NCBI GenBank assembly: GCA_031835245.1
Contig: JAVKOQ010000003.1
Location: 199,501 to 263,500 of the forward strand
Source: Balamuthia mandrillaris
Taxonomy: Eukaryota > Discosea > Longamoebia > Balamuthiidae
Reading direction: 5' to 3'
DNA: 64,000 nucleotides
Shown: positions 34,689 through 45,329 of the stretch, piece after piece
Numbering within the stretch: the stretch's first letter is position 1
How the letters are laid out: each line of letters opens with the position of its first letter
Notes under the pieces: model-generated
Told to the model about the DNA's origin: nothing
Databases searched by the model: none
Seen by the model: only the letters and a program-made list of their open reading frames with translations
Translations under genes and position numbers: made by a program

Positions 34689-34773
34689 AGCAAAAATTGA
34701 AAGCGATGAAAACAGAAGAGAGAGAGAGAGAGAGAGAGAAAGAAATACATTCCAACTTTGAAGAACAGCAAAT

Positions 34774-36165
34774 TTACATATCTTCCACAGACCAAAGATA
34801 AGCTTCTGTTTGGTGAGCGATGGCAGCGGACTGACGTTGAAAGAGTTGCTTCTCGAAGCCATTGCCGCGATCCACTCCATCCCAACGAGGCCCTGGCCCG
34901 ATGTTGAAACGATTGGGCGGCGCTTGAAACTTGCACACTCCATCCGTCTTTCTCAGGTATCGCTGAATCTGTTCTCTTTCATCCAATTCTTTCTTTTGCT
35001 TCTTCTCTTTCTTTGCTTTGTCCTTCTTTTTCTTCTTTTTCTTCTTGTCCTTCTTCTTGTCTTTCTTCTTCTTCTTTTCGGACTTGGAAGCAAACATGGC
35101 CATCGGATCGCCCCATCGATCCTTCTCCTTAAAGAACTCATTGAGCTCCTCGTCATCGGCGTACCTCGCAAAAGGTTTGCTTGCCTCCTCTTCCTCCCAC
35201 CGCTTGCGGTCCTCCTTGGACTTCTTCTGCACCAAACCCACTCCCCACTCCATTTGTTGCTCTTCTTGGCCTTCCACTAACTCTCCCTCTTTTCGCAGCA
35301 TCTCGGTCAGCATCTCCAACTTTCTGCCTCGGCGGTCGCGATAGACGGTGGCCGCTCCTTTGCCCAAAGCAGTGGGGTCCTGCTTGTTCAACCGCTCCTG
35401 CTGCTCCTTTTTGAGGCGTCTGCTCTCTCGCTTGAGCTCCTTGCCAGTAAGCAGGCCCGCTTTCATTCCTGAAGTCAGCTTTTCTGCTTCCGCTTCTGCT
35501 GCTTCCTCCGTCTGTCGACGAGGCGGAGAGGCGTCTTCCCCTCCGGTTGTCGAAGTGGTGGCAGTTGGCGGTGTATCGTGGCGTTGCGGACGACGAGGCG
35601 GAGAAGCGTCTTCCATTGCTGTCGTTGAAACGTCATGACGTCGTCGGCGAGGCGGAGAAGCGTCTGGACTGTCGTGTCTTGGTGGACGGCGGCGCGGAGG
35701 TGAAGCGTCTGGGCTGTCGTGCCTTTGCCGACGAGGAGGTGAAGCTTCTGGGCTGTCATGCCGTTGTCGACGAGGAGGAGAAGCGTCTGGGCTGTCGTGT
35801 CTTCGTCGACGTGGAGGAGAAGCGTCTTCATCGTCGATCAAACGATTGGCTGTTGTGGACTGAACGACTACCCATTCGCTTTGTCGTTTTCTGGCTTCTT
35901 CGGCCAGCTTTTCGGCAGCGGACTCCACCACCACCGGCACTTCGTCTTCCTCCTCCTCCTCTTCCTCGTTCTTTGCAAGGACGGGAGCGACGTAGTCCTC
36001 ATCCACGATGACGACCGCCGCTTTCCTTGGTTTCTTTTTGGCTGCGGCTGCCGCTGCCCCTTCTCCCGAGGCTGGTTTCTTTTTCCGTCGTTTCTTCTTG
36101 GTGGTGGTTGCTGTGCCCTCACTCGGCGGGTCCAAGTACTTTCGCAAGTACTCCGCGGTGGCCAT
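34774..36165 (-). CDS. BUD13: BUD13, RES-complex pre-mRNA splicing factor
   Basis: Part of the retention-and-splicing complex on activated spliceosomes. It is one uninterrupted exon of 463 codons. The N-terminus MATAEYLRKYLDPP is diagnostic. A repeated region of DASPPRRxRHDSP units follows, as is typical of BUD13. The conserved C-terminal block includes SGMKAGLLTGKEL, TVYRDRRGRKLEMLTEML, a Lys-rich stretch, and then FQAPPNRFNIGPGPRWDGVD and the terminal AIAHQTEAYLWSVEDM. The TGA/ATG limits are 34774 and 36165. The absence of introns is notable in this intron-rich region, and tandem 39-bp units make the middle low in complexity. It is divergent from UBA4 with a 254-bp spacer. Confidence 0.94.
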   Translation of the reverse strand: MATAEYLRKYLDPPSEGTATTTKKKRRKKKPASGEGAAAAAAKKKPRKAAVVIVDEDYVAPVLAKNEEEEEEEDEVPVVVESAAEKLAEEARKRQSEWVVVQSTTANRLIDDEDASPPRRRRHDSPDASPPRRQRHDSPEASPPRRQRHDSPDASPPRRRPPRHDSPDASPPRRRRHDVSTTAMEDASPPRRPQRHDTPPTATTSTTGGEDASPPRRQTEEAAEAEAEKLTSGMKAGLLTGKELKRESRRLKKEQQERLNKQDPTALGKGAATVYRDRRGRKLEMLTEMLRKEGELVEGQEEQQMEWGVGLVQKKSKEDRKRWEEEEASKPFARYADDEELNEFFKEKDRWGDPMAMFASKSEKKKKKDKKKDKKKKKKKKDKAKKEKKQKKELDEREQIQRYLRKTDGVCKFQAPPNRFNIGPGPRWDGVDRGNGFEKQLFQRQSAAIAHQTEAYLWSVEDM

Positions 36166-36231
36166 CTTCGTCCAAGGGCCAGCCGTTTGGCGTCACTCCT
36201 TCGCTCTTTCTTTCTTTTATTTCTTCTTTCT

Positions 36232-36249
36232 TGTCGACATTTGTCGACA
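36232..36249. promoter_or_regulatory. Two tandem TGTCGACA palindromes upstream of BUD13
   Basis: Perfect copies at 36232-36239 and 36242-36249, whose starts are exactly 10 bp (one helical turn) apart. They lie 67 and 77 bp upstream of the BUD13 start. A third copy at 36381-36388 is 32 bp upstream of UBA4 in the same spacer. Confidence 0.45.
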
Positions 36250-36380
36250 AGTTGAAAGTTTGCACTTTCTTTGTTATTGACGATTAATCGACAGTCTCGT
36301 TAATTATTTGAATAATTGGTTAACACCTGAAAACTCTGGATAATATCGATAAAAATGGTCATTTTACAACTATTGCAAAT

Positions 36381-36388
36381 TGTCGACA
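36381..36388. promoter_or_regulatory. TGTCGACA palindrome upstream of UBA4
   Basis: Perfect copy close to the UBA4 start. A TATCGATA palindrome at 36344-36351 lies just upstream of it. Confidence 0.4.
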
Positions 36389-36419
36389 AAAATATTTTCG
36401 AAGGAAGAAACTTAAAAAA

Positions 36420-36835
36420 ATGCAACAAGAAGATGAGCCAAAGAGCGGCTCTGCGCTCTCTGCGGGGGAGGCGAAGCGCTACGGCCGCCAGTTGTTGCTG
36501 CCTCAGTTTGGGGTCGAGGGACAGAAGCGGTTGGCAGAGTCCTCCGTTTTGCTGGTGGGCGCTGGTGGTTTGGGCTCTCCCATAGCTCTCTATTTGGCTG
36601 GCGCTGGTGTTGGTAGGAAGATTTAACTTTTTGTGCTTTGAGATTTGTTTATGTTTCTCTTTGGCTTCCGTTGCCCTTTTTACAAACACTGCGAAACAAA
36701 AAGGTTGTTTGGGGATTGTGGATGATGATACGGTGGAGCTGAGCAACCTTCACCGTCAAATAATACACTCGGAGCAAACCGTTGGGCAACCAAAGGCTCT
36801 CTCTGCTCAACAAGCCATTCAGCGGTAACGCTGAT

Positions 36836-36876
<41 letters not shown>

Positions 36877-38240
36877 TTCGTTGCACCGTCTCACTCTCCT
36901 CTCTCCCTCTCTTTACAAAACAAAAAGGCTTAACTCTTCGATCACAGTCATTCCTTACAACACCCGTTTGACGAGCGAGAACGCTCTTCAACTGTTGGAA
37001 AGCTACGACGTGGTGGTAGACGCCACCGACAACATCGCCACCAGGTACTTGCTCAACGACTCCTGCGTGCTCAGCGGAAAGCCGCTCGTGTCGGGGAGCG
37101 CGTTGGGGTTGGAAGGGCGTCTCACGGTCTATCATTATCGCGGTGGACCGTGTTACAGATGTGTGTGGCCACGGCCACCTCCGCCAGACTCTCTGGGCTC
37201 TTGCTCTGAGAATGGAGTGCTTGGCATCGGTACCCTTTTCTTTTTTTTTTTTCCTCTTTCTTTCTTTCTCTTTCTTTGTTGTGTCTTTGTTGTTTCTTCT
37301 CTTTCTTTCTTTTCTGTTTTATGTGGGAGACATTGAAAGAATTGAAAAAAGTTCATAGTGCCCGGCATCATCGGCAGCCTGCAGGCACTGGAAGTTATAA
37401 AGGTGTTGACAGGGATGGGAGAGGTCTTATCCCAAAAGATGCTGCTGTTCTCTGCCACCAACACACAATCGCGAGTGATTGGGCTTCCGCCGCGTAACCC
37501 CAAATGTGTTGTTTGCAGCAACGAGTCTCCGACCACAGCCACAATGAAGCTTGCCCCCATGGAGGAATATGAACGATTTTGTGGTGTATCTAACGATAAG
37601 GTAAGATAATTGAGTGAGAGATGTCATCGAACGAGATAACAAAAGAACAATTCTTCTTTTAGAACTCAACGTTATCCATTTTACCATCCGAACATCATGT
37701 CTCTTGCGTGGTATGCATTCATTCTTTTAACCGTTTCTTCAACGCTTTTTTTTTCAATCTCTTTAACTTTTCCTTCAATAGACTTATTACACGGAACGGC
37801 GGCACTCTGACCATCTCTTGTTGGACGTGAGACCAATGCACGAATTCAAGATATGTTCCTTGCCGCATGCTACAAGTACCTCACTCGTCTTCTTTGTTCT
37901 CTTGCTCCTTTCACTTATCCTCTCTTTTCTTTCTCATTCAGGCATTCCTTTGAACATTTTGTCGCAAGAAATTGATAACATAAAAGCAAAGACTCAAAAT
38001 GACAATCTCTTTCCAGGTTCCCTCTTCCTCTCTCTCTTTATCTCTTCATACCTCTTATCTCTTCTGCTTCTGCTTCTTCTCATGCGAAAAAATAAAGTTT
38101 ACGTGATTTGCAGAAGAGGGAATGACTCGCAAAAGGCGGTACAAGCCTTACGGGCGGCAGGTTTGGAGCACGCATACAACATCGAAGGCGGGTTGGTGGC
38201 TTGGGCCAAAGACATTGACCCAACCTTTCCTCTCTATTGA
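36420..38240 (+). CDS. MOCS3: UBA4/MOCS3 adenylyltransferase-sulfurtransferase
   Basis: Activates the C-terminal glycine of Urm1 and MOCS2A and transfers sulfur for tRNA wobble-uridine thiolation and molybdopterin synthesis. The E1-like ThiF domain comes first: [67 protein letters not shown], and zinc-site cysteines in CYRCVWP and [10 protein letters not shown] rhodanese domain follows, with [16 protein letters not shown] and the persulfide loop CRRGNDS around the catalytic Cys. The protein ends [12 protein letters not shown] with a TGA at 38238. There are nine or so exons, and the intron after QQAIQR has a CT tract at 36838-36874. A second ATG sits 14 bases after the first in another frame and is not used. 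Confidence 0.93.
36838..36874 (+). repeat. (TC)n microsatellite in UBA4 intron
   Basis: Sense-strand TC run starting about 14 nt after the GT donor. Confidence 0.9.
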
Positions 38241-38440
38241 TAAATCCGTTTTTGTTTTAGATTCTTTTTTCGTTGGCGATGAGAGCAGATCTTCATTAGT
38301 AGAGAGAGGAGAGAGAGAGAAAAACTAGCAAATAAACAAGGCAATTTTGGAAGGAAAACAAACAAGCAAAAAAAGTGTGCTTCCTTTGTTCTTTGTTTTC
38401 TGTATTGTTGTTAACACTTCTTTCTTTTGGTTTTTTCGGT

Positions 38441-41157
38441 TTAGGCCAGATAATTGTAGATTTTTCTGTCCGATTTAGAACGTTCCAACTGAGATGAAAA
38501 ACAACAAGTCAGCACATAGGTCCAAAACAGTAAAACAAAAGTTCAACAACAGAAACAAAGGAGAGAAGAAAAAAAAACGTACGTATTCACGCTCAATAAG
38601 ACTCTCAATTCTCTTTTTGACGATGATGGGGCTGGGCATGAACCTCGAAGACAGCTGCTTGGTGACCTCCGCAATGAGGGCGCTGTGCTCCATGGTCTTC
38701 CTGGCCTTCATGATACGCACGATGCCGGCCTCGATCTGATGCTTTCTGTCCTCGTCCACTTTAAGCCTGGTGACTGTTCGCTCCTCGTTGCTCTCGCCGC
38801 GCTGCACCGTCATGACCCTCACGCGGAACAGCTTGCTGCGGAAAGCCTTGTTAAAGGTGAAGGCATCCTCGTCCTTGACCTGCTTGCCCTCCGCCTCCTT
38901 CTTCAGGATCTTGTACTTGGCCAAGCTCAGGGAGAGTAGGTTGCGTTTCAGGTCAGGAATGGGAATGCCGGTGGCGTCGCGGATCTCCTTAAAAGTCAAC
39001 GTGTCGGCGGTGTTGAAGAGCAGCAGGATGACCATTTGGTAGGTGCTGACCATGAGCTCGTGCTTCTTGGTGCCAAAGAAAGCTTTCAAGTCGGCCGTGC
39101 CCATGTTGGTTTGCCAAGTGAGACGGCGGCCGTTGTGGTGGGAGAGGTAGAACTTCTTAAAGACCTCGCAGCAAGTCAGAACCTCCGTGGGAAGGTTGCA
39201 CTTAGCGGCGCTTTGGGTGGGCCAGAAGCCTGTTGTCAGCACGTGAACGCTCAGGTCGACACCTCCCAGTGCGTCTTTCTGTGTATTTAAAAAGGATCAG
39301 TCGTGAGTTTTTGTTCAAAATAAAGAAGAAAACGAGAAAGAAAACGTACGCCAACTTCCGAAATGTAGTTCTTGAAGTTCTCCATTGTGTCAGAAGAGAG
39401 TTTCATATCGGTAAACATACCTTCCAGCTTGGAAGTAAATTGGTAGCCGCACTCCGTCTGTCATTTGAAAGCAATATGGAAAATCAGACAAGAACGGGAG
39501 AGAAAGCGAAAAAGAAAAAAGGCCACGAAAAGAACCTTGAGCTTGGCAATCATGTTACGTTCGGCATCATCAGAGACGCTTCTGCCGAGCAACAAACGCT
39601 TGGCCAGATGCTGCTTGTAGTACTTTTCAAACACGTCCTTCTCCTGGATGTACCTGAACAACATCATGACTTTATCCAAAATGACTTCCACCTCCTCCTC
39701 GCTCACACCCTTCAATCCCTTCTTCAGCTTCTCGTCGATGAACAACGAGATAAACTCGGGAGATTTGTTGTTGAGATTGATGAAGAACTCAAACGCCTAG
39801 AATTGCGAGAGAAGATCAAACGTGAGAAAAACAAAATAAGAGAGAAACGAAATAAAAGAAAGAACAAACCTGATTGAGAGCGTGTTGAAAGTTCTTGTCG
39901 TTGAGGAAAGCGCCCGTAAGAAGTTGGTCGTACTTCTCCTTCAAGTCCAGCAAGGCTTGAACATAGAGGTTGGGGTTTTCGTTCTTTTCAGGATCATTGA
40001 CAAGGGCTTTGCCCGTTTCACGAACAAAGTTGCTGATCTTGTCCTTCATGAACGACAAACCGTTGCTTACGCGAGAGAACAAATTGTACATTCTCTGTAG
40101 ATCTATTTTTTAAAATAAAGGTCAGTTTTTTTTTTCAAATAAAAGGAAATACAGGCGAACAACGTTACCCTCAAATTTGTTATCTTTGAGCATAGAAATA
40201 CAACCAGAGCCTTCCATCTAATTTATCATCAATATATTGGTTAAAAACAAACTCTAAAGAGAGAGAGAGAGAGAGAAGCAAAGAAAAAGTTCAAACCTCG
40301 ATGAGAGTCTTCATGTGAGCGGCAATCAATTCCGTTTCGACCACATCCTTGATCTTGGGTTCGGTGCTGGAGTCGAGGTAATGAGCCACACGGTCCATCT
40401 CCTCGTTGATCCTGATGGAGACCTTGCGCATGTAGTCAGAGGCGCTGTTGGAGGAGATAAACTCCTGAGACTCAATCCGATAAAAGTCGGCGGACGTCTC
40501 CAAAAAGTGTCTCTCAAAGTCTTCTTCGTAGACGTTTCTGCTGTTCACTCCCAGATCTATTAACATTTGGGTGATGCTCTTAACCAAACTTCGGTTGATG
40601 ACCTCACCCTTCCTCTCCTTCTCCACCAGTCCCAGCAATGTCTTAAGGAGCCGGTCCTTGATCCTTGGCGCGCGAGCGATGTTGTCTCGGAACAGCATCA
40701 AGCCCAAGTCGTAGACCGTTGGTACGTTGTGATGCATTACATAAACTCGATCCTTTTAGATTAATGCCGAAGAGAGTTAGTAAAAAAGAATTGAGAAGAG
40801 AGAACAAAAGCAAAACATGAGAGAAGAGAACAAATATGAGGATAACAAATACACAAAGAAAATACGTACCATGTACATCAAAATATCACGAATCATCAAC
40901 ATGGAGATCTTGTGGTCGGACCATGCTTTGTTCAGTTGTTCAAGGAAGAATTCGTCGTTAGCGGCAGCCACATCGTTAGCGACCTCTTTCAAGTGCTCGT
41001 CAACCACTTGTTGGAGGCCCTTGTACAAACGATCTCCGTACTTGTGCAGAACCATGTTGTACGAGTTTCTACAAAACAGAGATAGCGAAGGTGATGAGCA
41101 AAGAGAGAGGGAGGAAAAAAATGAGAAAGCCAAGGCGTAGAAGAGAGAAAGACAAGG

Positions 41158-41188
<31 letters not shown>

Positions 41189-41463
41189 ACAGGATGAGAG
41201 AAGAGAAGGACAAGAGAGGAGGAGAAAAGAGAAAGAGGGAAAGGGGAAGAAGAGAGAAAGAGAGCGAAGGAGCAAAAGGAGAAACGAAAAAAATAATAGC
41301 AATTTTACCTGTAGAGCTCTTCGAAGCTGAGCTCGCTGGCATTTTGTTTGTGGATCTTGTGGATGGCGCCCTTCAGCAGTTTCCAGGTGTTCTCCGCATA
41401 GTTAGGGTCCATCTGCACCTGGTGCCGAAAGGGCTTGATCGTGATCTTGGGCTTCTTCGACAT
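38441..41463 (-). CDS. CUL3: Cullin-3
   Basis: Scaffold of CRL3 ubiquitin ligases, binding BTB-domain adaptors at the N-terminus and RBX1 at the C-terminus. The N-terminus [20 protein letters not shown] continues into [23 protein letters not shown], which is CUL3-like. Further exons give [68 protein letters not shown], and the neddylation segment [14 protein letters not shown]. The last exon is short: [15 protein letters not shown] with a TAA at 38441. About ten exons are present, several split by introns with sense-strand CT tracts (40259-40276, 41165-41189). Identity is very secure by co-linearity with animal CUL3. The gene is convergent with UBA4, 200 bp apart. Confidence 0.95.
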
Positions 41464-41580
41464 TTTGTTTGTTTCTTTAAAAAAAGACTATACTCTTCTT
41501 CCTTCTTGTTTGTTTTTTTTCTCTTCTTTTCTTTAAAAAAACCCAAAAAAAAAATAGATGAGTAAAATAAATATTAAGAG

Positions 41581-41629
<49 letters not shown>

Positions 41630-42178
41630 AAAAATAAATAAATAAATAAAAGAATAGGAGTAAAAAATAGGGGAGAAAAAAAGACAACCAACCCCGTTCT
41701 GTCCTGTTCCCTTTTTCAGCGGAGGAGCGTCTCACAACGGTTTCTTTTGGCGAAATCGAGCGATCAGATGGATTGATTATTTATTTATTTGTTAAAAGCA
41801 AGCCTATTTCTCTAAAAACAAACCTTTTTTAAAGGGTGGGTTCGAAGACACACGTACAGCTGCTCTCACGAACGCTAAGGCCTTTGTTTTCGGATCAAAA
41901 GAGAGAGCTAGAGCGAGAGAGAAAGAGAGCGCAACAAAAAAAAAATAAAGAAAGAAACACAAAAAAATTTTGGTGAAACTTTTTTCTTTTCACGAAAACA
42001 CTTCTTTATTGTCGACGATCTTGTTTTCTGATCTAGCCTACTCGCCCTATCAAAATTCAAAAATTATATTAAACGCCTCTTCGCTTTTTTGTCGACATGG
42101 CAATAAAATAATTTGTTTCCTTTAAAATAGTTTATAAAGAGAGAAGCAAGAAGAATAACAAAAAAAAAACAAGGACCC
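41464..42178. other. Spacer upstream of cullin-3
   Basis: A/T-rich with a (GA)n tract at about 41586-41626. By the strand rule seen elsewhere, this may mark a 5' UTR intron of the minus-strand CUL3 transcript. A near-match TGTCGACG lies at 42010-42017 and a perfect TGTCGACA at 42090-42097. No coding frame was seen. Confidence 0.4.
42090..42097. promoter_or_regulatory. TGTCGACA palindrome
   Basis: Perfect copy 82 bp upstream of the candidate small gene at 42179. A TATA-like TTATAAA follows at about 42132. Confidence 0.35.
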
Positions 42179-42358
42179 ATGGCATCCCAACCCCCGCCAC
42201 CGCCAAAGCAAGAAGTGAAGCCGATAGACCCGAGGCTTATCCGCCCGGCTTGCAGCATGCCATGCCCTCAGCCACGGCCCTCTCCCTCCAATGCGCCCCC
42301 TGCTGTGGTCCCGCCCTCGCCGCCCTCCTCTGCCTCGTCCGTTCCTCCCCCTGGTTGA
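42179..42358 (+). CDS. Candidate 59-residue proline-rich protein
   Basis: An ATG in good context (A-rich leader ending ACAAGGACCC before ATGG) opens a 60-codon frame. It begins MASQPPPPPKQEVKPIDPRL, continues IRPACSMPCPQPRPSPSN and ends with a Ser/Pro tail before TGA. A TATA-like TTATAAA lies 47 bp upstream and a TGTCGACA palindrome 82 bp upstream. GC content and proline bias differ sharply from the A/T-rich spacer on both sides. No family was recognised. The alternatives are a coding first exon of a longer gene, or a non-coding GC island whose opposite strand has an Arg/Gly-rich frame lacking an ATG. Convergent with the phosphodiesterase gene, 120 bp away. Confidence 0.42.
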   Translation: MASQPPPPPKQEVKPIDPRLIRPACSMPCPQPRPSPSNAPPAVVPPSPPSSASSVPPPG

Positions 42359-42478
42359 ATACAAGCACGGAGAAGGCAGAAAAAAAAAACCTCTCTCTTC
42401 TCGGCCTGAAGTTGTGAAGTTGTTAGTCTGGTTTGCTGTACAAAATATTATGTTCTTGTTTCACCAAAAAGTTCTTTA

Positions 42479-43089
42479 TTAACATGTTTGCTGTTGTTGT
42501 TGCTTTACTTCTACGTCTGCTTCTTCTTCTTCTTCGTAGTCATCACCGTCATCATCTGGAACACCAAAACGTGCAACAACAGGTTGATGGTCCGAAGCAC
42601 CTTCCTCATAACCATCCACCACCCGACAGGCCTGGCACGTTAGCACCTCCTTGGCCGAAGAATACAAGACGTGGTCCAACCGTTTCTTGGAGATGTACAA
42701 ACCCTTGAGGAAGGGCCATCGATGCGTCTCTCGGTTGGGGGGCACGAACTCGTTCAGAGCGTCTCTCAGATGTAGCCTCTGTTGAATGCTTTGTATGCCT
42801 GGCGCTGAGTCGTGCTCGTTGAAGTCTCCAACTACAATCACAGGACCGCTGCTTCTTGTTGGCGAAGAGGCAGCAGCAAACTGTTCTATTCGTTGAGCCA
42901 AGTACTGAAGCTCAGCACGACGAATGGGGTTGGTTCTGCGTGCCGTGAAGATGCCGGCACTGCCATCGTCCTCCAGAGGAGGGCGTAAATGGACCACCGC
43001 GAGGATGATGGTCTTGTTCCTCTGGCCTTTGCTCGCCAGCTGCAGTTCGCCTAACCACATCGGGAACCAACTGTTGTTTATTTGTGAAC

Positions 43090-43133
<44 letters not shown>

Positions 43134-43554
43134 GTGAGTGAGTGAGTGAGTAGTACCTTCCTTTGATCCCATCTTCCTTTGGGAACAACGTGGAGTGCCG
43201 TAGAATGGGCAGCTTGGAGTAGACAACGATGCCGCCGGCACCTCCGCTGACGTTAACCACAGCCTTGTAAGGCCGTCTCTGCGGAGACACGAACTCGGGG
43301 GCGCCATGCGGCGAGGAGGCCAAGAAGGTCGTCCACCCGGCATGCGTCTCTTGCAAGCACGCCACGTCCACCTCCTCGTCGAGCTCACGCAGGGCAGCCG
43401 CCACGCGGACCGCTTCGGGGTCCACGCGAGAGGGGCGCTGCGCGTAGGCAAAGTTCACGTTGTAGGTCAGAACGGAAAAGAAAGAGGCCGCATGGGTGCT
43501 GTTCTTCTCGTGGTTATCGACGGCGTCGGAAGCGGCAGCCGCTGGGGAGAACAT
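42479..43554 (-). CDS. Endonuclease/exonuclease/phosphatase-fold (DNase I-like) enzyme
   Basis: A metal-dependent phosphodiesterase of unknown substrate. Visible EEP motifs in order are: VLTYNVNF (Asn), CLQETHAG (Glu), VVHLRPP, VVGDFNEHDS (Asp and Asn), KKRLDHVLYS and GASDHQPVVARF (Asp-His pair). Two exons join at GIKGR|SWFPMWLGEL. The C-terminus is acidic with a Gln run, ending QQTC before TAA. The frame stays open further upstream to a GTG, but the first ATG in frame is at 43554; a 5' non-coding exon is possible. The intron has adjoining (CT)n and (ACTC)n repeats just after its donor. No signal peptide is seen, so cytosolic or nuclear action is likely. Tyrosyl-DNA phosphodiesterase 2 is one candidate relative. 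Confidence 0.82.
43097..43151. repeat. (GA)n followed by (GTGA)n, intron of EEP gene
   Basis: On the sense (minus) strand the intron starts with the donor, then CACT tetramers, then CT dimers. Confidence 0.88.
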
Positions 43555-43803
43555 GAATAGGAGCGTAGTGTTGGTGGAAGAAGAGGAGGCAGTTCTTTCT
43601 TTCACTCTTTATGCATTTCACTGAAGGCAGCAAGCAGGTTACGCTCCTGCTCTTCTCCATCAGAAAGAAAGCAGAGAGAACGAAACAAGGGAGGGAGAAG
43701 TGAGGGAGAGAGAGAGAACGTATGAAAGAGAGAAGAGAAGGACACTCAGCAGTAAAGAAAAAGTTGTTTGTTATTGGGTTGTGGTCACTTGTTCTTGGTA
43801 AAT

Positions 43804-45329
43804 TTACACAGTCATGGCACCAAAGACAGGGTTGTGCCTGCAGATGGAAGGGCCGTGCTCATCATAGGCAGCCTTGGTGTGGCACACGTTGTAGAACTCG
43901 GGAGTGGAGGCCAACATGCTGCCGCCAAACCATACGGCGAACCTCTGCATGTGGTGAGAGACCACCTTCACGTCAACGGGGGCGGGCTTGACGCGGCCAC
44001 CGCTCAGCTCCTCGCTTCTCTTGATGCGGTAGTCGACGGCGCGCTTGATGTCCCTCTGCAAGCGCTTGCCAAAGTCCTTGAACATGGTGGAACCACCGCT
44101 CAGCACAATGTTCTGTTGTTTGGAGTAATGTCAGTTTGTGGTGAGAGAAACAACAAAAAGATAATATTAGGGAAAGCAAACCTTGTAGAGACCACGACGA
44201 GTATCAATGGGGCAGCTCTGGACGGTGTCGTCAACGACCTTGGGAAGGGGGGTCAAAAAGTCGCTGCTAAAGATCTCGGGGTTGAAGAAGATTTCAGGGC
44301 CGAGGAAGCGCTCATAGCCGACGTCCACGACGTAGGGTTGCTTGGTGACGGAGTCTCTGCCCTCCCACGTCTTGAACCACTTGTCGGGCTCAGTGTCGTA
44401 CTTCTTGTACTCCCTCACGATGTCAGGGCAGACGTAAGAGAAGGTCTCCTTGACGCGCTTGGCAGTCTCCAGGGACTCGGCGGGGGGGATCTTCTCGTTA
44501 CGCTCACGGTGGAGCTGCTGGACAAAGGCGGTGATGTCGCGGCCAGCAAGAGGAATGTGCTTGATGCTGCTGCCGATGACGTAACCCTCAGCCACGGGGA
44601 TGACGTGGGTCACACCGTCACCAGAGTCAATGACGGTACCGGTGAGGGTCTTCTCTGTGACCTGCTTGGAGGTCCAGGAAGCGGCCAAGGCCAACACGGC
44701 TTGCACGGCAATGTAAAGACCCTTTTTTTATTTGAGTGAGAAAAATGTATGGGAGTGAAGGATGAGAAAGAGGCAGAAAGGGGGAATAAGTACCGGCACG
44801 TTGAAGGTCTCGAACATGATCTCTGCGGTGTACTCCCTGTTCTCGGGAGCGTTCAAGGGGGGCTCGGTCTTTTGCGCAAGACAAAGAAAATGGGGATTAG
44901 ATTTGTGTTTGTTTTGCACTCACTGTCGATTAATTTAACAAAAAAGAGGAAAGCTGTGCTTACCAGCAAGAAGTGGTGATCCTCAGGCTCACAACGGAGG
45001 TATTTGAAGATGCACTGCTCCCAGAACTGTTCCATGAGGGTCCAGTTCTCAACCTGACCGTGGCGCACGGGCATGGTGACCTGGTAGGTCTTGGAGTTCT
45101 CGTAGGCCTCATCTCCAATGAAGAAGTCAAGGTCAGGGATGCCGCCGGCCTTCTGGCCAGAGCGGGCGCCGGTAGCGGCGGGGGCACCGGGGCCTCCGGC
45201 CTTGGGGGCGGCAGGGTTGGCGATGGCCGTGGGGATGATGTATTGCGGCTCTGTGTTGCCGGCGTAACCCATCTTGGTGTAGCCGGTACCATTGTCGATG
45301 ACAACTGCAGGCAAACCTGAGCGACTCAT
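43804..45329 (-). CDS. ACTR3: Actin-related protein 3 (Arp2/3 complex)
   Basis: A structural and nucleotide-binding subunit of the Arp2/3 complex, which nucleates branched actin. Four exons join in frame: [25 protein letters not shown] to [49 protein letters not shown] to RRGLYK; and [20 protein letters not shown] to [16 protein letters not shown]. Both phosphate loops (DNGTGYTK and DSGDGVTH) are intact. An Ala/Gly/Pro-rich insertion of about 25 residues sits in subdomain 2, before [10 protein letters not shown]. The TAA is at 43804. WASP, its activator, lies 40 kb to the left. Confidence 0.96.
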
